This document shows positions 24,631-33,450 of a stretch of DNA of 64,000 bases, piece by piece. The notes beneath the pieces are model-generated. The model was not told the origin of the DNA and made no database searches. It was given only the letters and a program-made list of their open reading frames with translations. Source of the DNA: Lachnospiraceae bacterium (GTDB lineage: Bacteria; Bacillota; Clostridia; Lachnospirales; Lachnospiraceae); contig JAIEAP010000001.1 of NCBI GenBank assembly GCA_029071325.1, forward strand, positions 1 to 64,000. Reading direction: 5' to 3'. Both the position numbers and the translations under genes were made by a program. Within the stretch, counting starts at the first letter, position 1. Every line of letters starts with the position of its first letter.

Positions 24631-24900
24631 TGAATAAAGGTGATGAGAAAGAGGAGTACATCATACACGATGCCAAGAGAGGACGGCTCATCGGCTGTAA
24701 GGCTGTCTGCATACGGGTGGTGGAAGGTAGCTTTTGAACCGGAGGGCCAAGAAAGCCATAGCGTCTGGAATAACGGATGATATGACATAAGCTTTCCCGC
24801 ATTGTTCCCGTTAAGAACAAGAGATATGCCGGCAGGCATAATGAAGGTGGTACCGCGGTTGTTCGCCCTTCACATCCGAATGGATGTGAGGGGCTTTTTT
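24631..24900 (+). promoter_or_regulatory. T-box riboswitch, valine-specific
   Basis: The T-box core GGTGGTACCGCGG is at 24846-24858 with the TGGT bulge (24848-24851) that pairs with uncharged tRNA. In Stem I the specifier loop GAAGGTAGC carries GTA (24727-24729), a valine codon, matching the valS gene downstream. An AGTA bulge (near 24655) and the GAA next to the codon fit the usual loop. The terminator is GCCC..CACATCC/GGATGTG..GGGC (24865-24894) followed by T6. Low charged tRNA-Val should allow read-through into valS. Confidence 0.92.
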
Positions 24901-24923
24901 ATTATTCAAAAAGGAGATAGAGG

Positions 24924-27572
24924 ATGAGCAGAGAATTGGCAAAGACATATGATCCCAAGGGAATTGAGGATCGTTTGTATGAAAAATGGGAGAAAAATGG
25001 CTATTTTCACGCGAAAGCCGACCGGAGCAGGAAGCCATTTACCATTGTGATGCCCCCGCCCAATATTACAGGGCAGCTTCACATGGGACATGCGCTGGAC
25101 AATACCATGCAGGACATCCTGATCCGTTATAAGCGGATGCAGGGATACAATGCGCTGTGGCAGCCGGGCACGGACCATGCGGCCATTGCCACAGAGGTGA
25201 AGGTGATTGATTCCCTTAAGCAGCAGGGCATTGACAAAAATGAACTGGGAAGAGAAGGCTTCCTTGAGAAGTGCTGGGACTGGAAAGAGGAGTACGGCAG
25301 CCGTATCATCAATCAGTTGAAGAAAATGGGCTCCTCTGCGGACTGGGAGAGGGAACGCTTTACCATGGATGAAGGCTGTTCCGACGCAGTGCTGGACGTG
25401 TTTATCAAGTTGTATGAAAAAGGACTGATCTATAAAGGCTCCCGCATTGTCAACTGGTGTCCGGTATGTAAGACCTCGATCTCCGACGCAGAGGTAGAGC
25501 ATGAGGAGCAGGACGGTTTCTTCTGGCATATCAATTATCCGGTGGTGGGTGAGGAAGGGCGTTTCGTGGAAATTGCCACCACCCGTCCCGAGACGCTGTT
25601 CGGAGATACTGCGGTGGCGGTGAATCCTCAGGATGAGCGCTATTCAGATATCATTGGCAAGATGCTGAAGCTTCCCATGACGGACCGGGAGATTCCTGTG
25701 ATTGCCGACTCCTATGTGGATAAGGAATTCGGAACCGGCTGCGTGAAGATCACTCCGGCCCATGACCCCAACGATTTTGAGGTGGGCAAACGCCATCAGC
25801 TGGAAGAAATCGTGGTGATCAATGACGATGCTACTATGAATGAGAAGACTGGAAAATATGCCGGTATGGATCGCTACGAATGCCGGAAGCAGTTGGTTGC
25901 GGATCTTGAGGAAGCAGGGCTATTGGTGAAGGTGGTGCCGCATTCCCATAACGTAGGAACCCATGACCGCTGCGGAACGACTGTGGAACCCATGATCAAA
26001 CAGCAGTGGTTTGTGAAAATGGATGAACTTATCAAGCCGGCAGTGGAAGGCGTGAAGAAGGGAGAAATCCGTCTTTTGCCGAAACGTATGGAGAAGACTT
26101 ATTTTAACTGGACCGATAATATCCGTGACTGGTGTATTTCCAGACAGTTATGGTGGGGACACCGGATTCCGGCATATTACTGTGATGACTGCGGAGAAAT
26201 GACCGTGTCTAAGGAAGCTCCCGCGGCCTGCCCCAAATGCGGCGGCGCACATTTGAAGCAGGATCCTGACACACTGGATACATGGTTTTCTTCGGCACTG
26301 TGGCCGTTCTCTACGCTGGGTTGGCCAAAGGAGACGCCAGAGCTTGATTATTTCTATCCCAATGACGTGCTGGTAACAGGCTATGATATTATTTTCTTCT
26401 GGGTAATCCGAATGATCTTCTCCGGTTATGAGCATACGGGAAAAGCGCCCTTCCATACGGTGCTGTTCCACGGTCTCGTACGGGATTCCCAGGGGCGAAA
26501 AATGAGTAAGTCTCTGGGGAACGGTATTGATCCTCTGGAGGTGATCGATAAGTACGGTGCGGATGCACTTCGTCTGACTCTGATCACGGGAAATGCGCCG
26601 GGGAATGATATGCGTTTCTACTGGGAGCGCGTGGAGGCGTCCCGGAACTTTGCCAATAAGGTATGGAACGCATCACGATTCATCCTGATGAATCTGGAAG
26701 GTATGGAGATTACAGAGCCGGCGCTTACAGATCTTGCGCCGGAGGATAAGTGGATTCTTTCCGCGGTCAATACCCTTGCCCGTGATGTGACTGAGAACAT
26801 GGATAAATATGAGCTTGGCATTGCAGTGCAGAAGGTGTACGACTTCATCTGGGATGAGTTCTGCGATTGGTATATTGAGATTGCCAAGGTTCGCACCTAT
26901 AAGAAGGAAGAAGACCCGGCTGCGGCTAACTGTGCGCTGTGGACTTTGCGGACGGTGTTGGGACAGGCGCTTAAATTGCTGCATCCCTATATGCCCTTTA
27001 TTACGGAAGAGATTTATTGTACGTTAAACCCGCAGGAGGATACCCTGATGCTGGCAGAGTGGCCGGTATTTTCTGAAAGCTGGGATTTTGCAGCGGAGGA
27101 GGAGATGCTGTCTCATGTGAAGGAGCTGGTGAAGGGCATCCGCAATCTGCGCAGCGGAATGGATGTGCCTCCTTCCCGGAAGGCAAAGGTGTATATTGTG
27201 TCTGAGGATGAGGCGTTGTGTGAAGTGTGGAATGTCATGAAGCAGACGTACGGCAATCTCATCAGTGCATCGGAGGTGTGCGTACAGCAGGATAAGACCG
27301 GTATCGGAGAGGATGCAGTGTCCGTAGTCATTCCGGGAGCCGTGGTCTATATGCCCCTTGAGGATCTGGTGGACCTCCAGAAGGAGAAGGAGCGCCTGAT
27401 GAAGGAAAAAGAGCGTCTTACAAAAGAACTCGCCCGTTCACGGGGGATGCTGAATAATGAGAAATTTGTAAGCAAGGCGCCGGCGGCGAAGATCCAGGAG
27501 GAGAAGGATAAGCTGGCGAAATATGAGCAGATGATGGCACAGGTGGAAGAACGCCTGGCGCAGATGAAATAA
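24924..27572 (+). CDS. valS: Valyl-tRNA synthetase
   Basis: 882 aa, full family length. Class I synthetase joining valine to tRNA-Val. Visible: PPPNITGQLHMGHALD with the HIGH-type motif HMGH (about 45-58), the editing (CP1) domain with TTRPETLFGDTAVAV and GTGCVKITPAHDPNDFEVG, zinc-type CDDC/CPKC in the insert, KMSKS in GRKMSKSLGNGIDP, the anticodon-binding domain, and a C-terminal coiled coil (about 815-882) that contacts the tRNA. AAGGAGAT precedes the ATG. Controlled by the upstream T-box and closed by a strong terminator, so a single-gene unit. Confidence 0.98.
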   Translation: MSRELAKTYDPKGIEDRLYEKWEKNGYFHAKADRSRKPFTIVMPPPNITGQLHMGHALDNTMQDILIRYKRMQGYNALWQPGTDHAAIATEVKVIDSLKQQGIDKNELGREGFLEKCWDWKEEYGSRIINQLKKMGSSADWERERFTMDEGCSDAVLDVFIKLYEKGLIYKGSRIVNWCPVCKTSISDAEVEHEEQDGFFWHINYPVVGEEGRFVEIATTRPETLFGDTAVAVNPQDERYSDIIGKMLKLPMTDREIPVIADSYVDKEFGTGCVKITPAHDPNDFEVGKRHQLEEIVVINDDATMNEKTGKYAGMDRYECRKQLVADLEEAGLLVKVVPHSHNVGTHDRCGTTVEPMIKQQWFVKMDELIKPAVEGVKKGEIRLLPKRMEKTYFNWTDNIRDWCISRQLWWGHRIPAYYCDDCGEMTVSKEAPAACPKCGGAHLKQDPDTLDTWFSSALWPFSTLGWPKETPELDYFYPNDVLVTGYDIIFFWVIRMIFSGYEHTGKAPFHTVLFHGLVRDSQGRKMSKSLGNGIDPLEVIDKYGADALRLTLITGNAPGNDMRFYWERVEASRNFANKVWNASRFILMNLEGMEITEPALTDLAPEDKWILSAVNTLARDVTENMDKYELGIAVQKVYDFIWDEFCDWYIEIAKVRTYKKEEDPAAANCALWTLRTVLGQALKLLHPYMPFITEEIYCTLNPQEDTLMLAEWPVFSESWDFAAEEEMLSHVKELVKGIRNLRSGMDVPPSRKAKVYIVSEDEALCEVWNVMKQTYGNLISASEVCVQQDKTGIGEDAVSVVIPGAVVYMPLEDLVDLQKEKERLMKEKERLTKELARSRGMLNNEKFVSKAPAAKIQEEKDKLAKYEQMMAQVEERLAQMK

Positions 27573-27585
27573 ACAGACAGAGAGG

Positions 27586-27627
27586 GGACGGAACGCATTG
27601 CAGCAATGATGCGCTCCGTCCCTTTTT
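27586..27627 (+). terminator. Rho-independent terminator
   Basis: GGGACGGA (27586-27593) pairs with TCCGTCCC (27615-27622) with an inner GCAT/ATGC stem, followed by TTTTT. It closes valS. Confidence 0.88.
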
Positions 27628-27684
27628 CTGTCGAGAATTCACAGATCCTGCGGCGAAAAGTTTTGTCTATTTTTGGAGAACCTC

Positions 27685-27712
27685 TTGCAAAATGCCGTCA
27701 CTCCATTATACT
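27685..27712 (+). promoter_or_regulatory. folC promoter with almost no leader
   Basis: TTGCAA (27685-27690), 16 bp, TATACT (27707-27712). The expected start of transcription falls at about 27719, which is itself an ATG and only 12 nt before the likely folC start. Confidence 0.5.
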
Positions 27713-27730
27713 TAATAAATGGTGACGGCT

Positions 27731-29023
27731 ATGACATATGAAGAAATATGTGATTATATATACAAAATACCAAAGTTTACGAAAAAGAATGACCTTTCCC
27801 ATACAAAGGAACTCCTAAGACGGCTTGAAATCCGTACCTATGCCTTCGAGATCATACATGTGGCAGGCAGCAACGGCAAGGGCAGTGTCTGTGCGTTCCT
27901 ACAGCAGGCGCTGACGGAAGGCGGCTGTTCGGTTGGGATGTTTACGTCTCCCCATCTGGTGTGCATGGAGGAGCGCTTTGTGATCAACGGGCAGATGTGC
28001 AGCAGGGAGGATTTTGAAGAGAGCTTTCATGCAGTGAGGGCCGTGGTAGAGGATATGGAAGGGGATGGACTTGCCCATCCGGCATTCTTCGAATATCTTT
28101 TTGCTATGGGGATGTATCTGTTTCAGAAGCACAGAGTGTATTTCCTGATTCTGGAGACAGGGCTGGGGGGAAGGCTGGATGCCACGAATGTGTTTGAGGA
28201 GCCTTTGTGTACGGTGATCACATCCATCAGTCTGGAGCATACGCAGATACTGGGGGACACGGTTGAGAAGATCGCGTGGGAAAAAGCAGGCATCATCAAG
28301 GCGGGCGTCCCCGTTGTATTTGACGGCAGCAATCCGGCGGCGGCACATGTGATCCGCGGGTGTGCCCGCAGGATGGGAGCTCCTTTTTATGAAATTTCTT
28401 TAGAAAGTATTAAATTTTTGCGATGCACAGGAAAAAATATTGATTTTTGCCTGCGTACTGGGTATGATGTTGTTACGCTTACGATTCCCTTTGCGGCGGA
28501 ATATCAGATGATGAACGCAGCGTTGGCATACCGCGTACTGGAGTTACTGCAGTGTGATACCGGAATCGGAAGGGAACAGATCATCCAATATCTGCCCCAT
28601 ACCAGATGGGCGGGCAGGATGCAGCAGATTGCACCCGGCGTTTATCTGGACGGCGCACATAATGCGGACGGTATTGCGCAGTTTGTGCGGTCGGCAGCTA
28701 AGATTGGCGGAGATTCTCCCCTGCTTTTGTTTGGCATGATGCAGGAGAAGGACTGCGCCGGTGCGGTGCGCTGCCTGTGCGAAGGAGTGGACTGGGATGG
28801 CGTCATTGTCACCGGAATCCGGGACGAGCGAAGCGCGGCGCCGGAGGAATTAGCAGAACTGTTTGCGGCAAATGGGCAGCGGGTGAAGGTGATAGGGGAC
28901 AGCGGTGAGGCGTATCGCTATGCAATGGAAAGCAGGAAGGAGCAGCAGGTGGTGTTTTGTGCTGGCTCTTTATATTTGATAGGGGAATTACAGACTATAG
29001 CAGGAGGAATATCTCATGATTGA
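27731..29023 (+). CDS. folC: Folylpolyglutamate synthase / dihydrofolate synthase
   Basis: 430 aa. Adds glutamates to folates and may also make dihydrofolate. P-loop VAGSNGKGSVCAFLQ (about 39-53), the second-domain TSPHL motif (about 69), the ETGLGGRLDATNVFE loop, EHTQILGDTVEKIAWEKAGI, and YLDGAHNADG. Typical FolC proteins begin with MTYEE, so ATG 27731 is chosen over the ATG at 27719. There is no strong ribosome site, which fits the very short leader. It overlaps the next small gene (ATG at 29016 within its last codons). Confidence 0.92.
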   Translation: MTYEEICDYIYKIPKFTKKNDLSHTKELLRRLEIRTYAFEIIHVAGSNGKGSVCAFLQQALTEGGCSVGMFTSPHLVCMEERFVINGQMCSREDFEESFHAVRAVVEDMEGDGLAHPAFFEYLFAMGMYLFQKHRVYFLILETGLGGRLDATNVFEEPLCTVITSISLEHTQILGDTVEKIAWEKAGIIKAGVPVVFDGSNPAAAHVIRGCARRMGAPFYEISLESIKFLRCTGKNIDFCLRTGYDVVTLTIPFAAEYQMMNAALAYRVLELLQCDTGIGREQIIQYLPHTRWAGRMQQIAPGVYLDGAHNADGIAQFVRSAAKIGGDSPLLLFGMMQEKDCAGAVRCLCEGVDWDGVIVTGIRDERSAAPEELAELFAANGQRVKVIGDSGEAYRYAMESRKEQQVVFCAGSLYLIGELQTIAGGISHD

Positions 29024-29156
29024 TTTTGAAGAAGAACTGAAGAAATTTCAGCCCAGCCTGGAGGTAGAAGAGGCGGAGGAAGCAATATATAACCAGGACC
29101 TTACGGATATGACTGATATTTTGATGGAAATGATGCGGGAGAACAGAAATCAGTAA
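29016..29156 (+). CDS. 46-residue acidic helical protein
   Basis: The frame MIDFEEELKKFQPSLEVEEA continues into a Met-rich acidic helix and ends ENRNQ. It overlaps the folC stop by 8 nt, has AGGAGG at 8-nt spacing, and is followed 22 nt later by the TPR gene, so it sits in the same operon. About a third of its residues are Glu or Asp and no membrane segment exists. I do not recognise a named family; the context suggests a small conserved partner protein. Confidence 0.6.
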   Translation: MIDFEEELKKFQPSLEVEEAEEAIYNQDLTDMTDILMEMMRENRNQ

Positions 29157-29178
29157 ATGCGCGAGGAGAGAATCGGAT

Positions 29179-30558
29179 ATGTTGTGCTATAATTGCGGGA
29201 ACGAGCTTACGAAGGATACAAGCTGCCCTCACTGTGGTGTTGATGTGAAGGTATATAAGAAAATAATCATGGCATCCAACTTTTACTATAATCAGGGGTT
29301 GGAGCGCGCCGGGGTCAGGGACTTATCCGGTGCGATGGAAAGCCTGAAGAAGAGCCTGCGCTTCTACAAGCGCAATACCCAGGCACGCAATTTGCTGGGG
29401 CTGGTTATGTTTGAGATGGGGGAGACGGTGTCGGCACTGGGTGAGTGGGTCATCAGCAAGAATCTGCAGGCGAAAAATAATGAAGCGGGAAGATATCTGG
29501 ATGAGATCCAGAAGAACCCATCGAAGCTTTCGGACATCAATCAGACCATTAAGAAGTATAATCAGGCGTTGCTGTACTGCAGACAGGACAGCAAAGATCT
29601 TGCAATCATACAGTTGAAAAAGGTGCTGGCGCTTAACCCCAAGCTGGTAAAGGGACATCAACTGCTGGCGTTGCTGTATATTCAGGAGCGCAAGTACGAT
29701 CAGGCAAAGCGCTGTCTGCGTGCGGCAATGAAGATTGACTCCAGCAATACTGTCACGATGCGTTACATGAAGGCGACGAATCAGGGGCTTCATGCGGTGA
29801 ATCCAGGTAAGAAGAAAAAGAAGGAAGACGATGCCATTGCTTATAAGAGCGGAAATGATCTTATCATACGTCCCACCCGTCTGAAAGACACGTCAGGTTT
29901 TGCCACAATCCTGTCAATCATAATCGGTATTGTGATCGGCGTGTTGGTGACAGGATTTCTGGTGGTTCCCGGAATCCGGCAGAAGGCGAAGGCGGATGCC
30001 AATACTTCCGTAGTTCAGGCAAATGAGACCATTGCCTCCAAGAATCAGGAGATCACGGGGCTGGAGAATCAGATTGCTGAACTGAACCGTCAGTTGACCA
30101 ATGAGCAGGACGCTTCTGCCCAGAGTAAGGACAGTATCGCTTCTTATGAGATGTTGCTGCAGGCATATCAGGCATTTGCAGATGAGAAGATCACGGAGGC
30201 GGGGGATCTGCTGGTGCAGATCAATCAGGAGGATCTGTCGGACACTGCCAAAGCAATCTATGACAATATCAGCGGCGTTGTGGATGAACAGTATCTGCAG
30301 GCGGCTTATGATGAAGGCTATGCTGCCTACAACAGCCGGGATTATGAAAAGGCAAAGGAAAACCTGGAGAAGGTCGTGACAAAGGACGAGGCTTTTGAGA
30401 ATGGCAATGCCATTTATTATCTGGCACAGACCTATCGCAATCTGGAGGAAAACGAGAAAGCCGCCGAGTATTATCAGAAGGTGATAGACGGCTATCCCGG
30501 GACAGAGCGTGCGTCCAATGCGACGCGTTATCTGGAACAGATGCAGGATGTGCAGTAA
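29179..30558 (+). CDS. Zinc-ribbon, TPR and coiled-coil membrane protein
   Basis: 459 aa. An N-terminal zinc ribbon (CYNCG and CPHCG, residues 3-20) is followed by cytoplasmic TPR repeats (about 28-200; for example LAIIQLKKVLALNPKLVKGHQ), a basic KKKKKED stretch, one transmembrane helix (about 238-262), an extracytoplasmic coiled coil (about 275-315) and two more TPRs (about 375-455). It is likely a membrane scaffold; family function unknown. GAGGAGAG precedes the ATG. Expressed with folC and the 46-residue gene. Confidence 0.75.
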   Translation: MLCYNCGNELTKDTSCPHCGVDVKVYKKIIMASNFYYNQGLERAGVRDLSGAMESLKKSLRFYKRNTQARNLLGLVMFEMGETVSALGEWVISKNLQAKNNEAGRYLDEIQKNPSKLSDINQTIKKYNQALLYCRQDSKDLAIIQLKKVLALNPKLVKGHQLLALLYIQERKYDQAKRCLRAAMKIDSSNTVTMRYMKATNQGLHAVNPGKKKKKEDDAIAYKSGNDLIIRPTRLKDTSGFATILSIIIGIVIGVLVTGFLVVPGIRQKAKADANTSVVQANETIASKNQEITGLENQIAELNRQLTNEQDASAQSKDSIASYEMLLQAYQAFADEKITEAGDLLVQINQEDLSDTAKAIYDNISGVVDEQYLQAAYDEGYAAYNSRDYEKAKENLEKVVTKDEAFENGNAIYYLAQTYRNLEENEKAAEYYQKVIDGYPGTERASNATRYLEQMQDVQ

Positions 30559-30580
30559 CAGAGCAAAAAATAGTATTTAC

Positions 30581-30622
30581 AAAAGACATTAAGCTGTAAT
30601 CAGCTTGGTGTCTTTTATTTTG
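30581..30622 (+). terminator. Rho-independent terminator
   Basis: AAGACATTAAGCTG pairs with CAGCTTGGTGTCTT across a TAAT loop, followed by TTATTTTG. It separates the folC operon from spoIIA. Confidence 0.8.
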
Positions 30623-30639
30623 TAAAAAAGGAGAACAAC

Positions 30640-30972
30640 ATGGAATACAAGTATGAATTAAGGAACGGATGTCTGACCATACAGGTGCCAAGGGAATTGG
30701 ATCATCACTGTGCCACCCAACTGCGCGCGGAGGCGGATCTTTTGATAGAATCCTACCGCATCAATCGTCTGGTGTTTGATTTTGCAGGAACAGAGTTTAT
30801 GGACAGCTCGGGCATCGGAGTGCTGATCGGAAGGTGCAAGAACATGCGCTATAGCGGGGGGAGCGTGGAGGCGCAAAATCTAAATGAACGGGTGCAGAAG
30901 ATTTTTGTTGTGTCAGGGCTTCACAAGATGATTACGGTCCGACCCAGGGAAGATGAGAAAGGAGCGGAGTAG
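30640..30972 (+). CDS. spoIIAA: Anti-sigma F factor antagonist
   Basis: 110 aa STAS-domain protein. In the forespore the unphosphorylated form binds SpoIIAB and frees sigma F. The phosphorylated Ser lies in FMDSSGIGVLIGRCKNM (about residues 54-70), with the usual RLVFDFAGTEF strand before it. AAGGAG precedes the ATG. First gene of the classic spoIIAA-spoIIAB-sigF operon; the gap to the next gene is 3 nt. A sigma-H promoter is expected but I do not see one clearly. Confidence 0.95.
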   Translation: MEYKYELRNGCLTIQVPRELDHHCATQLRAEADLLIESYRINRLVFDFAGTEFMDSSGIGVLIGRCKNMRYSGGSVEAQNLNERVQKIFVVSGLHKMITVRPREDEKGAE

Positions 30973-30975
30973 AGC

Positions 30976-31407
30976 ATGCGCAATGAGATGGAGGTAATAT
31001 TTGACGCCCAGTCGGTCAATGAGGGATTTGCCAGGGTGACAGCGGCTGCTTTTGCGGCGCAGATGAATCCTACTGTGGACGAGCTGGAGGACATCAGGAC
31101 GGCTGTGTCGGAAGCGGTGACCAATGCCATTATTCATGGGTATGAGGAGCAGGGGGGCAAGGTATACCTGTCCTGTATTCTGCAGGACGGCGCGATACAT
31201 ATCACAGTGCGGGATGAAGGACGGGGGATTGATGATATTGAGAAGGCGAAGGAACCGTTCTTTACCACCAAACCGGAACTGGAACGCTCGGGGATGGGAT
31301 TTGCGTTTATGGAGGCCTTTATGGATGAACTGGAGGTAGAATCCGAACCGGGGCGGGGGACTTGTGTGACGATGTGCAAATATTTGCAGAAAAAGGGTGA
31401 TTGCTAG
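30976..31407 (+). CDS. spoIIAB: Anti-sigma F factor, serine kinase
   Basis: 143 aa GHKL-type kinase. It binds sigma F and phosphorylates SpoIIAA. N box [14 protein letters not shown] (about 42-55), G1 box [10 protein letters not shown] (about 79-88) and the G2 region [19 protein letters not shown] are all present, so ATP binding should be intact. The stop lies within the region preceding the sigF start, giving tight coupling and balanced amounts of the two proteins. Confidence 0.95.
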   Translation: MRNEMEVIFDAQSVNEGFARVTAAAFAAQMNPTVDELEDIRTAVSEAVTNAIIHGYEEQGGKVYLSCILQDGAIHITVRDEGRGIDDIEKAKEPFFTTKPELERSGMGFAFMEAFMDELEVESEPGRGTCVTMCKYLQKKGDC

Positions 31408-31411
31408 AACC

Positions 31412-32134
31412 ATGGAAGAGACGCTGGCTTATATCAGAAGGGCTCACCAAGGGGATAAAGCGGCAAGAGACGCGTTGGTTACACAGAATATGGGATTGGT
31501 CTGGAGCGTTGTCCACAGATTTGACAACCGGGGACTGGACCGGGAGGAATTGTTTCAGATCGGAAGCATTGGGCTGCTGAAGGCCATTGATCGTTTTGAT
31601 CTGAATTATGAGGTATGTTTTTCCACATATGCCGTTCCGGTCATTATGGGAGAGATCCGGCGCTTTTTAAGAGATGACGGACTGGTAAAGGTCAGCCGCA
31701 GTCTGAAGGAAAATAATCGGAAGATACAGCGTGCAAGGGAGGAACTGTGTCGTACACTGGGAAGAGAACCTCGGATGGAGGAGGTGTTGGAGGCAACGGG
31801 ATTGTCCTCCGAGGAAATGATTCTTGCCATGGAATCTGCAAGAGAGGTGGAGTCTATCCATTGCAGCGTATATCAGGCGGATGGCAGTGAGGTCCATTTG
31901 GAGGACAGACTTGCAGAGCAGCGCAATGAACATGAACTGCTGGAGAATCGTATGCTGGTGGAGCATTTGATGGAAGAATTGACGCCGCAGGAGCGTACGT
32001 TGATACGTCTGCGCTATTTTGAGGAAGCGACACAGCGCCAGATTGCGGATGTGCTGGGAACCAGTCAGGTGCAGGTCAGCCGCATGGAGAAAAAAATACT
32101 GCTCCGGCTGCGAAAAACCATTAGTCAGGGTTGA
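31412..32134 (+). CDS. sigF: RNA polymerase sigma-F factor
   Basis: 240 aa. Early forespore sigma factor. Region 2 includes LVWSVVHRFDNRGLDREELF and FSTYAVPVIMGEIRRFLRDD; region 4 has QRQIADVLGTSQVQVSRMEK, the -35-binding HTH. Related sigF proteins begin at METL/MEET-like residues, so ATG 31412 is used; an in-frame GTG at 31397 overlaps the ribosome-site bases. The TGA stop lies inside the -35 box of the next promoter. Confidence 0.93.
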   Translation: MEETLAYIRRAHQGDKAARDALVTQNMGLVWSVVHRFDNRGLDREELFQIGSIGLLKAIDRFDLNYEVCFSTYAVPVIMGEIRRFLRDDGLVKVSRSLKENNRKIQRAREELCRTLGREPRMEEVLEATGLSSEEMILAMESAREVESIHCSVYQADGSEVHLEDRLAEQRNEHELLENRMLVEHLMEELTPQERTLIRLRYFEEATQRQIADVLGTSQVQVSRMEKKILLRLRKTISQG

Positions 32135-32159
32135 CAAACTCTACATAGAGAAATATACT
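32131..32159 (+). promoter_or_regulatory. Promoter of the M-box-corA transcript
   Basis: TTGACA (32131-32136), 17 bp, TATACT (32154-32159). The sigF stop codon is within the -35. Confidence 0.75.
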
Positions 32160-32182
32160 TATAAGTGCAAATATAAGAAAAC

Positions 32183-32376
32183 CGGTAGGTGAGGCTACCA
32201 TAGGGATACGGATTGCTGCCGCGGAATAGTGGAGACACTATGAGAAGGTCAACAGTCTATGTCGTCAAGGCGTAGAATAATGTAATTTCATCGCCCTATG
32301 AAGCTAAAGCTTGAACGTGTAATATGGGAATGGATATCCTTGTCATGGCAGTTCGGGCTATGATGAGGATTTTTTC
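32183..32376 (+). promoter_or_regulatory. M-box (ykoK) Mg2+ riboswitch with terminator
   Basis: The conserved GTAGGTGAGGCTACCATA (from 32185), a GGATACGG..GCTGCCGCGGAA block, GGTCAACAG (near 32248) and GAAGCTAAAGCTTGAACG (near 32300) match the M-box core. A terminator follows: ATCCTTGTCAT pairs with ATGATGAGGAT, then TTTTTT (about 32336-32376). Known: Mg2+ binding favours termination. The downstream gene is a CorA magnesium transporter, as expected. Confidence 0.88.
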
Positions 32377-32414
32377 TTATAGGAAATTACCGGCAGGAGA
32401 AAGGTAGGGATAAG

Positions 32415-33359
32415 ATGGTTAAGTATTATTACCGTGAGCAGAACCGCATTGTGGAGCAGGACAGCCTGAAAGAAGACTGCTGGATTTCTCTTGTGGACCC
32501 GACAGAGGCAGAGACTGAGCGGATTGCAGAGCATTATAACGTGGACGTGGATGCTATCAAGTCTGCGCTGGATACGGATGAACGCTCCCGTATTGAGGTG
32601 GATGAAAATTATACGATGGTGCTGGTCAATATCCCTATCATTGAGACTCATAACGACAAGGAACTTTATGATACGATCCCGCTTTCCGTTATTATTACCA
32701 AGAAAGCTGTTATTACCGTATGTCTGGAGAAGACACCGATTCTGGAGGGATTTGCCAGCGGAATGGTCCGGGATTTTAATCCTGCGATGAAGTCCCGTTT
32801 TGTCTTGCAGATTTTGTATCGCACAGCCTCTCAGTTCTTACAGTATCTGCGTATTATCGACCGGCAGAGTGAGATGGTGGAGAATAAGCTTCACAAGTCT
32901 ACCCAGAACAGAGAATTGATCGAATTGCTGAAACTGGAGAAGAGTCTTGTATATTTTACTACGGCACTGCGTTCCAATGAAGTAGTGCTGGAGAAGTTGT
33001 TTAAAAATGACAATATCAAGAAGTACCAGGAGGACGAGGAACTTCTTGAGGATGTTATCGTCGAGAATAAGCAGGCAATCGAAATGGCGGGTATCTACAG
33101 TGGAATCTTGAGCGGCATGATGGATGCTTTCGCCTCGGTTATTTCCAATAACCTGAATATTGTCATGAAGACCCTTGCTATTGTCACGATTGTACTGTCA
33201 GTGCCCACGATGATATTCTCGGCGTATGGGATGAATGTTGCTTCGGCTGGGATGCCCTTTGCAGACAGCCCATGGGGATTCCTGGTGATCGTGCTGATCG
33301 CGCTGCTGCTCAGCGTAATAGTAGCGCTGATTTTTGTCAAATCAAAAACGTTTAAATAA
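32415..33359 (+). CDS. corA: CorA-family magnesium transporter
   Basis: 314 aa. The large N-terminal cytoplasmic domain (about 1-245) ends in a long helix with IEMAGIYSGILSGMMDAFAS; the two C-terminal transmembrane helices carry the pore signature YGMN in FSAYGMNVA (about 270). A pentameric Mg2+ channel. AGGAGAAAGG precedes the ATG. Expression is controlled by the M-box directly upstream. Confidence 0.93.
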   Translation: MVKYYYREQNRIVEQDSLKEDCWISLVDPTEAETERIAEHYNVDVDAIKSALDTDERSRIEVDENYTMVLVNIPIIETHNDKELYDTIPLSVIITKKAVITVCLEKTPILEGFASGMVRDFNPAMKSRFVLQILYRTASQFLQYLRIIDRQSEMVENKLHKSTQNRELIELLKLEKSLVYFTTALRSNEVVLEKLFKNDNIKKYQEDEELLEDVIVENKQAIEMAGIYSGILSGMMDAFASVISNNLNIVMKTLAIVTIVLSVPTMIFSAYGMNVASAGMPFADSPWGFLVIVLIALLLSVIVALIFVKSKTFK

Positions 33360-33450
33360 CAGTTGGGCCTTTGCGAATGGCGGGGGCTGAACGGTTGGAT
33401 CAGTCCGGCGGATGCTGAACGGTATCATTTTAATTTAAGAGGAATCGTAT

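Noticed and set aside
31397..31411. GTG start for sigF
   Set aside because: It overlaps the ribosome-site bases and would add five residues not seen at the start of related sigma-F proteins.
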